Assembly (NCBI GenBank): GCA_051294375.1
Contig: CM119270.1
Location: 13,549,833-13,613,832 of the forward strand
Reading direction: 5' to 3'
Source of the DNA: Paraspadella gotoi
Lineage: Eukaryota > Chaetognatha
Length of the DNA stretch: 64,000 nt
Shown in pieces: positions 16,138 through 28,445 of this stretch; positions within the stretch are counted from its first letter, which is position 1; each line of letters opens with the position of its first letter. The notes beneath the pieces were generated by a model that searched no databases, was not told where the DNA came from, and worked only from the letters and a program-made list of their open reading frames with translations. The position numbers and the translations under genes are program-made.

Positions 16138-18689
16138 AAAGAAAAGAATTTTGATGAGACGGGAATTGCAAGAAGTCGGGATTTAAAAGGGAGGGAAAGA
16201 TCGGAGAAGAGGCGGGGGTCCGCAGAAGGGGAGTCGGGGGGGGGAGGAGATAGGGTGTGATATTGTGAAGGGAATTCGAAATGACTTCACGTGAGGATTT
16301 TGAATCGAGGATTTGGAATTAGGGTGACGTCTTCTGGCGATTTGGCCGGAGACTTTGGCCGGTGACTTTGGCCGGAGTCTTTCGATCGGATTGCCGTCGG
16401 GGTGATTGCTAAGGCGATTAGGGATTGCAGGCTGTCGATGCAATACGCCGAAAGATTTAGTCGATGGTAAAGTGAAAATTCTTTACACCAATTTCTTGCG
16501 TTATTATCATTTTGAAACAATAAAAATCTCTATCTTTGAAATTTTAGAAAACTGATAACGACAAAAAAAAAACTTGAAAAGTCTGTCGAAGCAAATTTAG
16601 GGTCGATATCCTCCGAAGCTAAACTTGGTGAGCTATCGATTTTTGGTGAACCTTTGGAACAGTGAAAAATAAGCCTCGTAATTTCGAAACCAAAGCTTTA
16701 ATATGAACCATCTGACCGACGAAAGCCTCCGAAGCAAAAGTTAAGTCGCCCTTTTTTTAAATTTTTTCATCGTTTTTATTAATTAATATATATGAGATTG
16801 ATACGCTCTTCTTTTTCCTCTGGTGTGAATTTAAATAATATATGGTGCTACAAAAATACAAAAATACATTTTATCCTTTGATAATATCTAATATTACTCG
16901 AACTCTTCCAAACCCCGACTACCACTGGCCTTCTCCTTATCTCATTCCCCCCCCCTCTCCCTCTCTGCTTTTCTTCTCTTCCCCTCCCCCCTCGTCCGGG
17001 TGAGGGATTTATTAAAACAAAAATCGCGGGGCGGATCCGATATTAAATTCTGCAGAGGATTTTATTTTTTGATTGTTTTCCCTGGAACTGAGGAAGACGA
17101 CGACGACGACGACGACGAAAAGACGAATGATGTTCCCTTCTGTGTCTCATTTGATAAAATCCTTCTCTTTCGCCAGAAGGTTCTCTCCCCATTTCCTTAC
17201 TGGATTTTTCTTTTTCTTTTTCGAAAGCTGGTGATTTTAATTAATTTTTTTTTTATTACATGGAAATATATATATATATATATCCCACTAAAACAACAAT
17301 CCCGTTCGTCGGGAATTCAGACTGGAATTAATTTCACCTTTAGTAAAAACCGATTCATCTCGTGACGACGACGACGACGACGACGACGCTATAACGACTA
17401 CGATTCAATGACGACCACGATACAGACGTTAACGACGACGACGACGACGACGTTAACGACGACGTTGACGACCGGCGAAGGGAACAACGCGCCAAAGGTC
17501 GTCACGCGGTTTTCAGGAATTCAGGAGAACAAATGACTGCGAACTGGAAAGGTACTGGAAAAGGAGGAGGAGGAGGAGGAGGAGGTCGGTAGTCAACTTT
17601 GGAAGAAGAACAATGGGAGGAAGGGAAGCGGAAAATAAAGAGGAGGAAGAGGAAAACGGAGAGGGAGGAAGAGGAAAAAGAAGAGGGAGGAAGAGGAAGA
17701 AAAAATGTCAAAAAAAAAAAGAGAAAAGAGCTCGAAGGAAAGATTTGAATACAAAAGAAAAAAAAAGATTAGAAAATTCAAATTTTCAAAATCCCCGGGA
17801 AGGCCGAAGGGAAAGAGGGAGGATGAGGAGGAGGAGGAGGAGGAGGAGGAGGAAGAGGAGGAGGAGAAACGGCGGATTAGGTACGAAACCCAAGAGCCAG
17901 ACGATAAGGGGGTTTTTGTGCTAACGACGTTTGAGGTCAGATTAGGTGGAACGGGAGAAATAAAGGAAGCCAGAGGGCGGGATATAAAAGGAAAGTAAGG
18001 AAGATGAATAGCGGAAGGAAAAAAAAAGGAAGAAAGGGTGAGAGAGAAAAAAGGAGAGGGAAAAAACAAAAGAATTAAGAAGTGATTTTTTGATAAATAT
18101 AAGAAAACAAAAACAATACGAAACGGTTCCCGCCAAATCGGTGATGCAACGCCGGGGAAAATCACGAAAGCGAACAAATAAAAGCGTAAGATAAAATGAG
18201 AGAATGAAAAAGGGGGAGGAATGAAAGGGGGGCGTGGGGGGGGAGGTGACGATTGGGCAGAGGGAAGAAGAAAGAGAGATAGATTAGAAATCGCCGAGAA
18301 GGCAAATGTTGGACCAGAACCAAGGGCATGTTCCAAGTCCAGTAGGAGTGGCCAGCGCCGGTCCGGGGAAAAGCACGATGGGAAAAAGGAAAGGGAATGG
18401 CAAAAGGAAAGGCGAAGGGAAAGAAAGAGTCAAGAAGAAAAGAAAAATAATTTTTTGAAGAAGAAAACAGGGTTAAGCGAACACTGGCGAGCGGAGAAAG
18501 GATAAAGCTTTTAACTTTAAAGCATAAGAGGCTATTTTTTAAAATCTATTTTATCTATAGATAAAATGGAAAAAAAGAAAAGAAAATAAAATAAAAGAAA
18601 AAAAAGAAAAAAAAGAAAGAAAAAAAGAAAAAAAAAGAAAGAAAGAGAAAAAGAAAGAAAAAAGAAAGAAAGAAAAGAAAAGAAAATAA
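16138..18689. other. Non-coding low-complexity stretch
   Basis: No gene recognised. It contains GAC triplets (17096-17117 and 17364-17470), a short (AT)n at about 17265-17282, GGA/GAA purine tracts (17566-17990) and A-rich purine tracts from about 18560. The long frames here are Lys/Arg/Glu or Ser/Phe/Leu low complexity. Confidence 0.75.
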
Positions 18690-19945
18690 GAAAAGAAAAG
18701 ACATAAAGGACATAGGGGGAGATGAATAAAATAGAGAATGAGTTAAGAGACTAAAGAAAAAAAATGAGGAAAATGGGCAGCGCGTTTTCAAGAAGAAGAA
18801 GAAGAAGAAGAAGAAGAAAAAGAAGAAGAGGAGGAGGAGGAGCATCCAGGCCGTGGGGCGTAGAGGGAGGTGAACGAGGTGATTAAGGAGGTGAATGAGA
18901 AGAACGAGACTTGGGTTTATGATGAGGTGAACGGGGAAAATAGAGTGAAGGAACTGATGAGAGGAATGAGGAAAATGATGAGAGGAATGAGGAAAATGAT
19001 GAGAGTAATGATGAAAATAATGAGAGGAAAGAGGAAAAAGAGAAAGTTGATGAGTGGAATGTGAAAAATGATTAGAGGAATGTGGAAAATGATAAAAAAA
19101 ATGAGGAAGTTGATGAGTTGAATGTGAAAAAGAATGAGATAAATGTGTAAAATGATAAAAAAAAATGACTAAAATGCTTAAAATAATTGAGAAAATGATG
19201 ACTGACAGGGTGAACAAGATATAAGACGAAGGAAATGAAAAGAAAAATGAGCTAAAAAACTATTAAATCTAGTAAAACTAGTAGATTTAAGATGGCGACG
19301 CCATTTTTGTTTCTGCGTAACAAGATCCGGTTTGTCTTTGTAAAATTCCCACGGGTTTTTTTCTTATTTTAAAGTGAACAGGCAACCAAGCAATATTCAC
19401 TGAGACATATGAAGCGTGCAAAACTACTCGCATCAAAAGCTTGCTCCCCGAATCTTCTGTACGCAGAATCCAGAACAATGTTTGAAGCGTGATGTTTGTT
19501 TGCTCTCAGCGAATCGCTTCTCCCGTAACCATGAGCGCACAACGCGTTGTTGCCTCGTTCAATTTAAACGCCGTCGCAAACACAGAGTTGCTCTTCCAGA
19601 GAAAGAGANNNNNNNNNNNNNNNNNNNNNNNNNNNNNNNNNNNNNNNNNNNNNNNNNNNNNNNNNNNNNNNNNNNNNNNNNNNNNNNNNNNNNNNNNNNN
19701 NNNNNNNNNNNNNNNNNNNNNNNNNNNNNNNNNNNNNNNNNNNNNNNNNNNNNNNNNNNNNNNNNNNNNNNNNNNNNNNNNNNNNNNNNNNNNNNNNNNN
19801 NNNNNNNNNNNNNNNNNNNNNNNNNNNNNNNNNNNNNNNNNNNNTTTTTTTCTTATCCGTTTTACTCTTTTCTTTCTCTCTTCCACTTTCTTGCTTTTTG
19901 GAGGGATCCAGCTTTTTTTCTCTTTTTTCTTTCTCTCTCTCTATA
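18690..19945 (+). repeat. Purine-rich unit, also present at 21880-23120 and 25564-26800
   Basis: The sequence from ACATAAAGGACATAGG onward is repeated forward at about 21880 and 25564. It includes a 21-base minisatellite (GATGAGAGGAATGAGGAAAAT and variants, about 18955-19065) and the motif AAGATGGCGACGCCAT (about 19289-19304). The later copies carry extra indels. N-gaps lie at 19609-19844 and 19951-19975. Confidence 0.8.
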
Positions 19946-19975
19946 TCTCTNNNNNNNNNNNNNNNNNNNNNNNNN

Positions 19976-21196
19976 AAACTTCGCAACCTGTTCCAAAAAG
20001 CTGAACGTTATTAAATAAAGAACTGAAGTCAGCTAACGTGATCGGAAACTACAGAGCACATTTGTGGTGCAAATACTGTTTCAAATAAATAGCTTGGTTA
20101 ATCTCGGGACAAAAAAATATTAATTATAAAAATTGATATTCAAGTTTACCAAAATAATTTTAACTTTTTAACGATTTCAATAGATTGCTTTAAATGACAA
20201 AGAAATAAGTAAAGCGTATTTACACTAAAGAAACAGAAAAGTCCCGATTACGATTCCTTCCGCGAACCGAAAGAATCACTGAGGCCCAGCGAAACCAGTA
20301 ACGATTTTCGATCGACAAAGGAATTGGCCGTTTTTAGCGTGTAGGTTCGAGCAACGATCCACATTCAATTAATCCTTTCCCCCCCCACTGTACGTCGAAA
20401 CCAAATTCGGACCGCAACTGTACGGTTCGACAGGAATTAGGTTTTCACGCAAAAGATTTTTAAAATCTCCGAATTACGAAGAAATTGTCTATCCCTCACC
20501 CCTCTTCTCCCTGACTTACCCGTTCGGGACGGGCATAGGATATCCTATCTCTATCGGAGTCAATGGATCCGGACTCTGATCCTTCTTCGATTCGCGATCT
20601 CGAGTAAAATTAATCTGTGATTCCTCTCGATTGCAATTTCAAGCCTGAGAAGTTCAAAACCATACTATATTTGATTTGCCTGATCAAATCCACAAATTGA
20701 CAATCTAAATTCTAAACGACTTAATGGGAGTATATCGCCTATATGAACTTCCACCCATCCTAAACCCTATGCCGACAATTGCACTCTCCTTCCCCGATTC
20801 TCGTTAGATGCGCGCTTCTCATCAGCGACCGGGGTGGGCGGGGGCATCGGGAGGGTCTTTTGGTGGTCCGGGTGGTGGTCAATTAAGAGTGGTATGCAAT
20901 GTGTGTGGCTTGGCGCTTCTGTAGTCTTCATGTTGAGCGGTAATGAGAATGGACGGAGAGAGAAGAAGAGAAACTGTCGTTTGGTTGAAAAAAAAGACGA
21001 ACAATCGGTCTAGGGCTCGTGGGGTAAGGGTAGAAGGGGCGAGGCGGGTGTCAGTCGAGCTATCGAGTCGTGCGTATATCTGTAAGGGAGGTTTGATGAC
21101 CGACTGGAGTGAACGACCCATTTAGGTCAGAAAATCAAAATGGCTTCGTCGAGGATGTTGGCTTTTTGCTCTGGGTATCTTTCACTGGCTGAGTGA

Positions 21197-21277
<81 letters not shown>

Positions 21278-21595
21278 CTCTAGCTATCTTTTAGATCGAG
21301 TTATTTATAAGAAACGAAAACTCGAACTTAGTTGACGTTAATCGTTCCTTGACACAAAATCACAAAACATTAAATCGACGCGAGCTTAAGTGACAAAAGT
21401 TTTTATTCAAGGGCTCAATATCTTACAATAATTATCAAATTAGTTTTTTGACGTTTTAATTATTAAGAAAAAAATTAACAATTTTAAAAATAGCGTGTTA
21501 TAAAGTATAAAAGTATCAACCCAAAATATTTTTCGGTTCCAAATGGACCAAAAAAAGACTGGCGGCCAGAGTCTAAAAAGTCTCTCTCTCTCTCA

Positions 21596-21628
<33 letters not shown>

Positions 21629-23335
21629 CTCTCTCTCTCTCTTTCAAATCTTCTCACTCGGTCGCCTCCCTCGCTCAATCACCAAAAGCAAAAAAAAAAA
21701 AGGGTGAAAAGAAAAATCGAACCCAAAGAAAGCGCACTTAAAAAAGAGAGCGATAGAGGATGGCAGAGTGCACGAGATATAGAGAGAGAAAAGAAAAAGA
21801 AGAAAAAAAGCGATAAAAAAGAAAGAAAGTGAAGAAAGAAAGAAAGAAGTAAAACGCGATAAGAAAATAAGAAGAAAAAAGACACTAAAGGACATAGGAG
21901 AGATGATAAAATAGAGAATGAGGTTAAGCAGACTAAAGAAAAACAAATACGATAAATGAGGCAGCGCGTTTGTTCAAGAAGAAGAAGAAAGAAGAAAGAA
22001 GAAGAAGGAAGAGGAGAAGAAGAAGAGAAGAGGAGGAGGAGGCAGCCATCCAGGCCGTGGGGCGTAGAAGGGAGGTGAACGAGTGATTAAGGAGGTGAAT
22101 GAGAAGAACGAGACTTGGGTTTATCATGAGGTGAACGGGGAAAACTAGAGTGAAGAACTGAGTTGGAGAGGAATGAGCCAAAATGATGAGAGACGAATGC
22201 AGCGAAAGATTGATGAGAGTAATGATGGAAAAGATAATGAGAGGAAAGAGGCAAAAAGGAGAAAGTTGATTGAGTGAATGTGAAAAATGATTAGAGGAAT
22301 GTGAAAATGATAAAAAAAAGAGGAAGTTGATGAGTTGTGAATGTGAAAAACGAATGAGATAAATGTGTAAAATGATAAAAAAAATTACTAAAATGCTTAA
22401 AATAATTGAGAAAAATGATGACTGACAGGGGTGAACAAGATATAGACGCAAGGAATGAAAAGAAAAATGCAGCTAAAAAACTATTATAATCTAGTAAAAC
22501 TAGTAGATTTAAGATGGCCGACCGCCATTTTTGTTTCCCGCTTAACAAGCATCCGTTTGTCTTGTAAAATTCCCACGGCGTTTTTTCATTTTAAAGTGAA
22601 CAGGCAACCAAGCAATATTAAACGAGACATGAAGCGCCTGCAAAACTACTCGCATCAAAAGCTTGCTCCCAATCTTCTGTACGCAGAATCCAGAACAATG
22701 TTGAAGCGTGATCGTTTGTTTGCTTCTCAGCGAATCGCTTCTCCGCGTAAACCATGAGCGCACAACGCGTTGTGCCTCGTTCAATTTAAACGCCGCGCCA
22801 AACACAGAGTTGCTCTTCCAGAGAATAGAGAGAGAGAGAGAAAGAGAGAGATGAGGAAGAGAGAGAGGGAAGGGGAAGGAGGGAGGGAGGAGGGAAAGAA
22901 AGGGAGGGAAAGAAAAGGGGAGGGACCTTTTTTGCCTTTGGGGTCTTTTTTTCCCAACGTTTTATTCCCCTTTTTTTTTTTTTTTCTTGCAATTCGTAAT
23001 TTCTGTGGTTTTTTTTTTCTTCCTTTCTTATACCGTTTTCTCTTTTCTTTCTCTCTTCCACTTTCTTGCTTTTTGAGGCGCATCCAGGCTTTTTTTTTCT
23101 CTTTTCTTTCTCTCTCTCTATATCTCCTCACACCATCTCGCATCTCTCTCTCGCTCTCTCTTTTAAGTGCGGCTTTCTTTGGTTCGATTTGTCTGTCACC
23201 TTTTTTTTTTTGCTTTTGTGATTGACGCGAGGGAGCGAGAGTGAGAAAAGATTTGAAAGCAGAGAGAGAGAGAGAGCTAAGAGAGAGAGAGAGAGAGAGA
23301 GAGCAGAGAGAGAGAAGAGAGACTTTTAGACTCTG
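19976..23335 (+). repeat. 3,360-bp exact direct repeat, copy 1
   Basis: Identical, as far as I can compare, to 23660-27019 with a constant offset of 3,684 bases. Both copies begin immediately after a 25-N gap (19951-19975 and 23635-23659). Identity ends at 23336 versus 27020, after which the same locus continues in two versions differing by indels. Exact identity beside identical gaps points to one sequence placed twice by gap filling. No gene was found inside. CT microsatellites lie at about 21199-21281. Confidence 0.9.
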
Positions 23336-23659
23336 GCCGCCAAGTTCTTTTTTTGTACATTTTTGAACCGAAAAATATTTTGGGTTGATACTATTTTTTT
23401 ACTTTATAACATGCTATTATTTAAAATTGTTAATTTTTTTCTTAAATAATTAAAACGTCAAAAACTAATGATAATTATGTAGATATTGAGCCTTGAATAA
23501 AAATAAAACGCTCGCGTCGATTTTATGCCTTTTGTGACATTTTGTGTCAAGGAACGATTAACGTCAACTCAAGTCGAGTTTTCGTTTCTATAAATAACTC
23601 GATCTAAAAGATAGCTAGAGGAGAGAGAGAGAGANNNNNNNNNNNNNNNNNNNNNNNNN

Positions 23660-24880
23660 AAACTTCGCAACCTGTTCCAAAAAGCTGAACGTTATTAAAT
23701 AAAGAACTGAAGTCAGCTAACGTGATCGGAAACTACAGAGCACATTTGTGGTGCAAATACTGTTTCAAATAAATAGCTTGGTTAATCTCGGGACAAAAAA
23801 ATATTAATTATAAAAATTGATATTCAAGTTTACCAAAATAATTTTAACTTTTTAACGATTTCAATAGATTGCTTTAAATGACAAAGAAATAAGTAAAGCG
23901 TATTTACACTAAAGAAACAGAAAAGTCCCGATTACGATTCCTTCCGCGAACCGAAAGAATCACTGAGGCCCAGCGAAACCAGTAACGATTTTCGATCGAC
24001 AAAGGAATTGGCCGTTTTTAGCGTGTAGGTTCGAGCAACGATCCACATTCAATTAATCCTTTCCCCCCCCACTGTACGTCGAAACCAAATTCGGACCGCA
24101 ACTGTACGGTTCGACAGGAATTAGGTTTTCACGCAAAAGATTTTTAAAATCTCCGAATTACGAAGAAATTGTCTATCCCTCACCCCTCTTCTCCCTGACT
24201 TACCCGTTCGGGACGGGCATAGGATATCCTATCTCTATCGGAGTCAATGGATCCGGACTCTGATCCTTCTTCGATTCGCGATCTCGAGTAAAATTAATCT
24301 GTGATTCCTCTCGATTGCAATTTCAAGCCTGAGAAGTTCAAAACCATACTATATTTGATTTGCCTGATCAAATCCACAAATTGACAATCTAAATTCTAAA
24401 CGACTTAATGGGAGTATATCGCCTATATGAACTTCCACCCATCCTAAACCCTATGCCGACAATTGCACTCTCCTTCCCCGATTCTCGTTAGATGCGCGCT
24501 TCTCATCAGCGACCGGGGTGGGCGGGGGCATCGGGAGGGTCTTTTGGTGGTCCGGGTGGTGGTCAATTAAGAGTGGTATGCAATGTGTGTGGCTTGGCGC
24601 TTCTGTAGTCTTCATGTTGAGCGGTAATGAGAATGGACGGAGAGAGAAGAAGAGAAACTGTCGTTTGGTTGAAAAAAAAGACGAACAATCGGTCTAGGGC
24701 TCGTGGGGTAAGGGTAGAAGGGGCGAGGCGGGTGTCAGTCGAGCTATCGAGTCGTGCGTATATCTGTAAGGGAGGTTTGATGACCGACTGGAGTGAACGA
24801 CCCATTTAGGTCAGAAAATCAAAATGGCTTCGTCGAGGATGTTGGCTTTTTGCTCTGGGTATCTTTCACTGGCTGAGTGA

Positions 24881-24961
<81 letters not shown>

Positions 24962-25279
24962 CTCTAGCTATCTTTTAGATCGAGTTATTTATAAGAAACG
25001 AAAACTCGAACTTAGTTGACGTTAATCGTTCCTTGACACAAAATCACAAAACATTAAATCGACGCGAGCTTAAGTGACAAAAGTTTTTATTCAAGGGCTC
25101 AATATCTTACAATAATTATCAAATTAGTTTTTTGACGTTTTAATTATTAAGAAAAAAATTAACAATTTTAAAAATAGCGTGTTATAAAGTATAAAAGTAT
25201 CAACCCAAAATATTTTTCGGTTCCAAATGGACCAAAAAAAGACTGGCGGCCAGAGTCTAAAAAGTCTCTCTCTCTCTCA

Positions 25280-25312
<33 letters not shown>

Positions 25313-27019
25313 CTCTCTCTCTCTCTTTCAAATCTTCTCACTCGGTCGCCTCCCTCGCTCAATCACCAAAAGCAAAAAAAAAAAAGGGTGAAAAGAAAAA
25401 TCGAACCCAAAGAAAGCGCACTTAAAAAAGAGAGCGATAGAGGATGGCAGAGTGCACGAGATATAGAGAGAGAAAAGAAAAAGAAGAAAAAAAGCGATAA
25501 AAAAGAAAGAAAGTGAAGAAAGAAAGAAAGAAGTAAAACGCGATAAGAAAATAAGAAGAAAAAAGACACTAAAGGACATAGGAGAGATGATAAAATAGAG
25601 AATGAGGTTAAGCAGACTAAAGAAAAACAAATACGATAAATGAGGCAGCGCGTTTGTTCAAGAAGAAGAAGAAAGAAGAAAGAAGAAGAAGGAAGAGGAG
25701 AAGAAGAAGAGAAGAGGAGGAGGAGGCAGCCATCCAGGCCGTGGGGCGTAGAAGGGAGGTGAACGAGTGATTAAGGAGGTGAATGAGAAGAACGAGACTT
25801 GGGTTTATCATGAGGTGAACGGGGAAAACTAGAGTGAAGAACTGAGTTGGAGAGGAATGAGCCAAAATGATGAGAGACGAATGCAGCGAAAGATTGATGA
25901 GAGTAATGATGGAAAAGATAATGAGAGGAAAGAGGCAAAAAGGAGAAAGTTGATTGAGTGAATGTGAAAAATGATTAGAGGAATGTGAAAATGATAAAAA
26001 AAAGAGGAAGTTGATGAGTTGTGAATGTGAAAAACGAATGAGATAAATGTGTAAAATGATAAAAAAAATTACTAAAATGCTTAAAATAATTGAGAAAAAT
26101 GATGACTGACAGGGGTGAACAAGATATAGACGCAAGGAATGAAAAGAAAAATGCAGCTAAAAAACTATTATAATCTAGTAAAACTAGTAGATTTAAGATG
26201 GCCGACCGCCATTTTTGTTTCCCGCTTAACAAGCATCCGTTTGTCTTGTAAAATTCCCACGGCGTTTTTTCATTTTAAAGTGAACAGGCAACCAAGCAAT
26301 ATTAAACGAGACATGAAGCGCCTGCAAAACTACTCGCATCAAAAGCTTGCTCCCAATCTTCTGTACGCAGAATCCAGAACAATGTTGAAGCGTGATCGTT
26401 TGTTTGCTTCTCAGCGAATCGCTTCTCCGCGTAAACCATGAGCGCACAACGCGTTGTGCCTCGTTCAATTTAAACGCCGCGCCAAACACAGAGTTGCTCT
26501 TCCAGAGAATAGAGAGAGAGAGAGAAAGAGAGAGATGAGGAAGAGAGAGAGGGAAGGGGAAGGAGGGAGGGAGGAGGGAAAGAAAGGGAGGGAAAGAAAA
26601 GGGGAGGGACCTTTTTTGCCTTTGGGGTCTTTTTTTCCCAACGTTTTATTCCCCTTTTTTTTTTTTTTTCTTGCAATTCGTAATTTCTGTGGTTTTTTTT
26701 TTCTTCCTTTCTTATACCGTTTTCTCTTTTCTTTCTCTCTTCCACTTTCTTGCTTTTTGAGGCGCATCCAGGCTTTTTTTTTCTCTTTTCTTTCTCTCTC
26801 TCTATATCTCCTCACACCATCTCGCATCTCTCTCTCGCTCTCTCTTTTAAGTGCGGCTTTCTTTGGTTCGATTTGTCTGTCACCTTTTTTTTTTTGCTTT
26901 TGTGATTGACGCGAGGGAGCGAGAGTGAGAAAAGATTTGAAAGCAGAGAGAGAGAGAGAGCTAAGAGAGAGAGAGAGAGAGAGAGAGCAGAGAGAGAGAA
27001 GAGAGACTTTTAGACTCTG
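23660..27019 (+). repeat. 3,360-bp exact direct repeat, copy 2
   Basis: Second copy of 19976-23335. It continues past 27019 into an inverted version of 20060-21300, so three overlapping versions of one locus lie in 20-28.4 kb. Confidence 0.9.
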
Positions 27020-27327
27020 CCGCCAAGATTCTTTTTTTGTACATTTTGAACCGAATAAATTATTTTGGGTTGATACTTATTTTTTACTTTATAACACGCT
27101 ATTATTTAAAAATTGTTAATTTTTTCTAAATAATTAAAAACGCAAAAAAACTAATGATAATTATGTAGATATTGAGCCTTGAATAAAAACTTTGTCAACT
27201 TTAAGCATCCGCGATCCGATTTTATGCCTTTCTGATTTTGGTCAAGGAACGATAACGTCAACTCAAGTCGAGTTTCGTTTCTATAAATAACTCGATTAAA
27301 AGATACTAGAGGAGAGAGAGAGAGAGT

Positions 27328-27379
<52 letters not shown>

Positions 27380-28445
27380 TCACTCAGCCAGTGAAAGATA
27401 GAGACAAAAAGCCATCCCTCGACGAAGCCATTTGTTGATGTCTGAGCCTAAATGGTCGCTTCACTCCAGTCGGTCATCAACATCCCTTAAAGACTTCGCA
27501 CGACTCGATACTCGACTCACCCACGCCCCCCTTCTACCCTTACCCCACGAGCCCTACCATTGTTTCGTCTTTTTTTCAACCAACCAGTTTTCTCTTCTTC
27601 TCTCTCCGTCCATCTCATTACCCCTCAACCAAAGACTACAGAAGACGCCAACCACACACGTTGCATACCACTCCTATGACCCGCCACCCGGACCACCCAC
27701 AGACCAACCCCCGAATGCCCCACCGCCCAACCCGGTCGCTGATGAGAAGCGCGAGTCTAACGAGAATCGGGGAAGGAAATTGTCTGATAGGGTTAGGATG
27801 GGTGGGTGCCTTCTAGGTCGCTTACTTCCATTTGTTGTTTAGAATTTAGTTCGTCCAATTTGGATTTGATCAGGCAAATCAAATATAGTATTGGTTTTGA
27901 ACTTGCTCAGCCTTGAAATTGCATCGAGAGGATCCAATAGATAATTTTACACGAGATCGCGAATCGAAGAAGGAATCAGAGTCCGGATCATTGACTCCGA
28001 ATGGTGAGTTCCTATCCGTCCCCGAAGGGTAAGTCAGAGAGAAGAGGGTGAGGGATAGAAATTCTTCGATTCGGAGATTTTAATCTTTTGCGTGAAAACC
28101 TAATTCCTGTCGACCGTACAGTTGCGGTCCGAATTGGTTTCGACGTACAGTGGGGGGGGGGAGAGGAACTTAATTGATGTGGATCGTTGCTCGACCTACA
28201 GTAAAAACCCAATTCTTGTCGATCGAAAATCGTTACTGGTTTCGCTGGCCTCAGTGATTCTCGGTTCGCGGAAGGAATCGTGAACTCGGGACTTTTTCTG
28301 TTTCTTAGTGTAATGACGCTTACTTATTTCTTTGTCATTTAAAGCAATCTATTTGAATCGTTAAAAGTTAAAATATTTTGTAAACTTGAATATCATTTTA
28401 TAATTATATTTTTGTCCCGAGATTACCAGCATTATTTGAAACAGA
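26930..28445 (-). repeat. Inverted, indel-rich copy of 20060-21700
   Basis: Read on the minus strand this matches about 20060-21700 with frequent single-base differences. For example, the region holding GGTATGCAATGTGTGTGG at about 20890 returns inverted near 27640-27670, and ATCTCGGGACAAA near 20105 returns inverted near 28415. Together with the forward arm it makes a large imperfect palindrome, typical of a long read that ran through both strands of one molecule. Confidence 0.8.

Noticed and set aside
17593-18336. 247-residue minus-strand frame rich in Ser, Phe and Leu
   Set aside because: Antisense of GGA/GAA purine tracts; low complexity throughout and no homology recognised.
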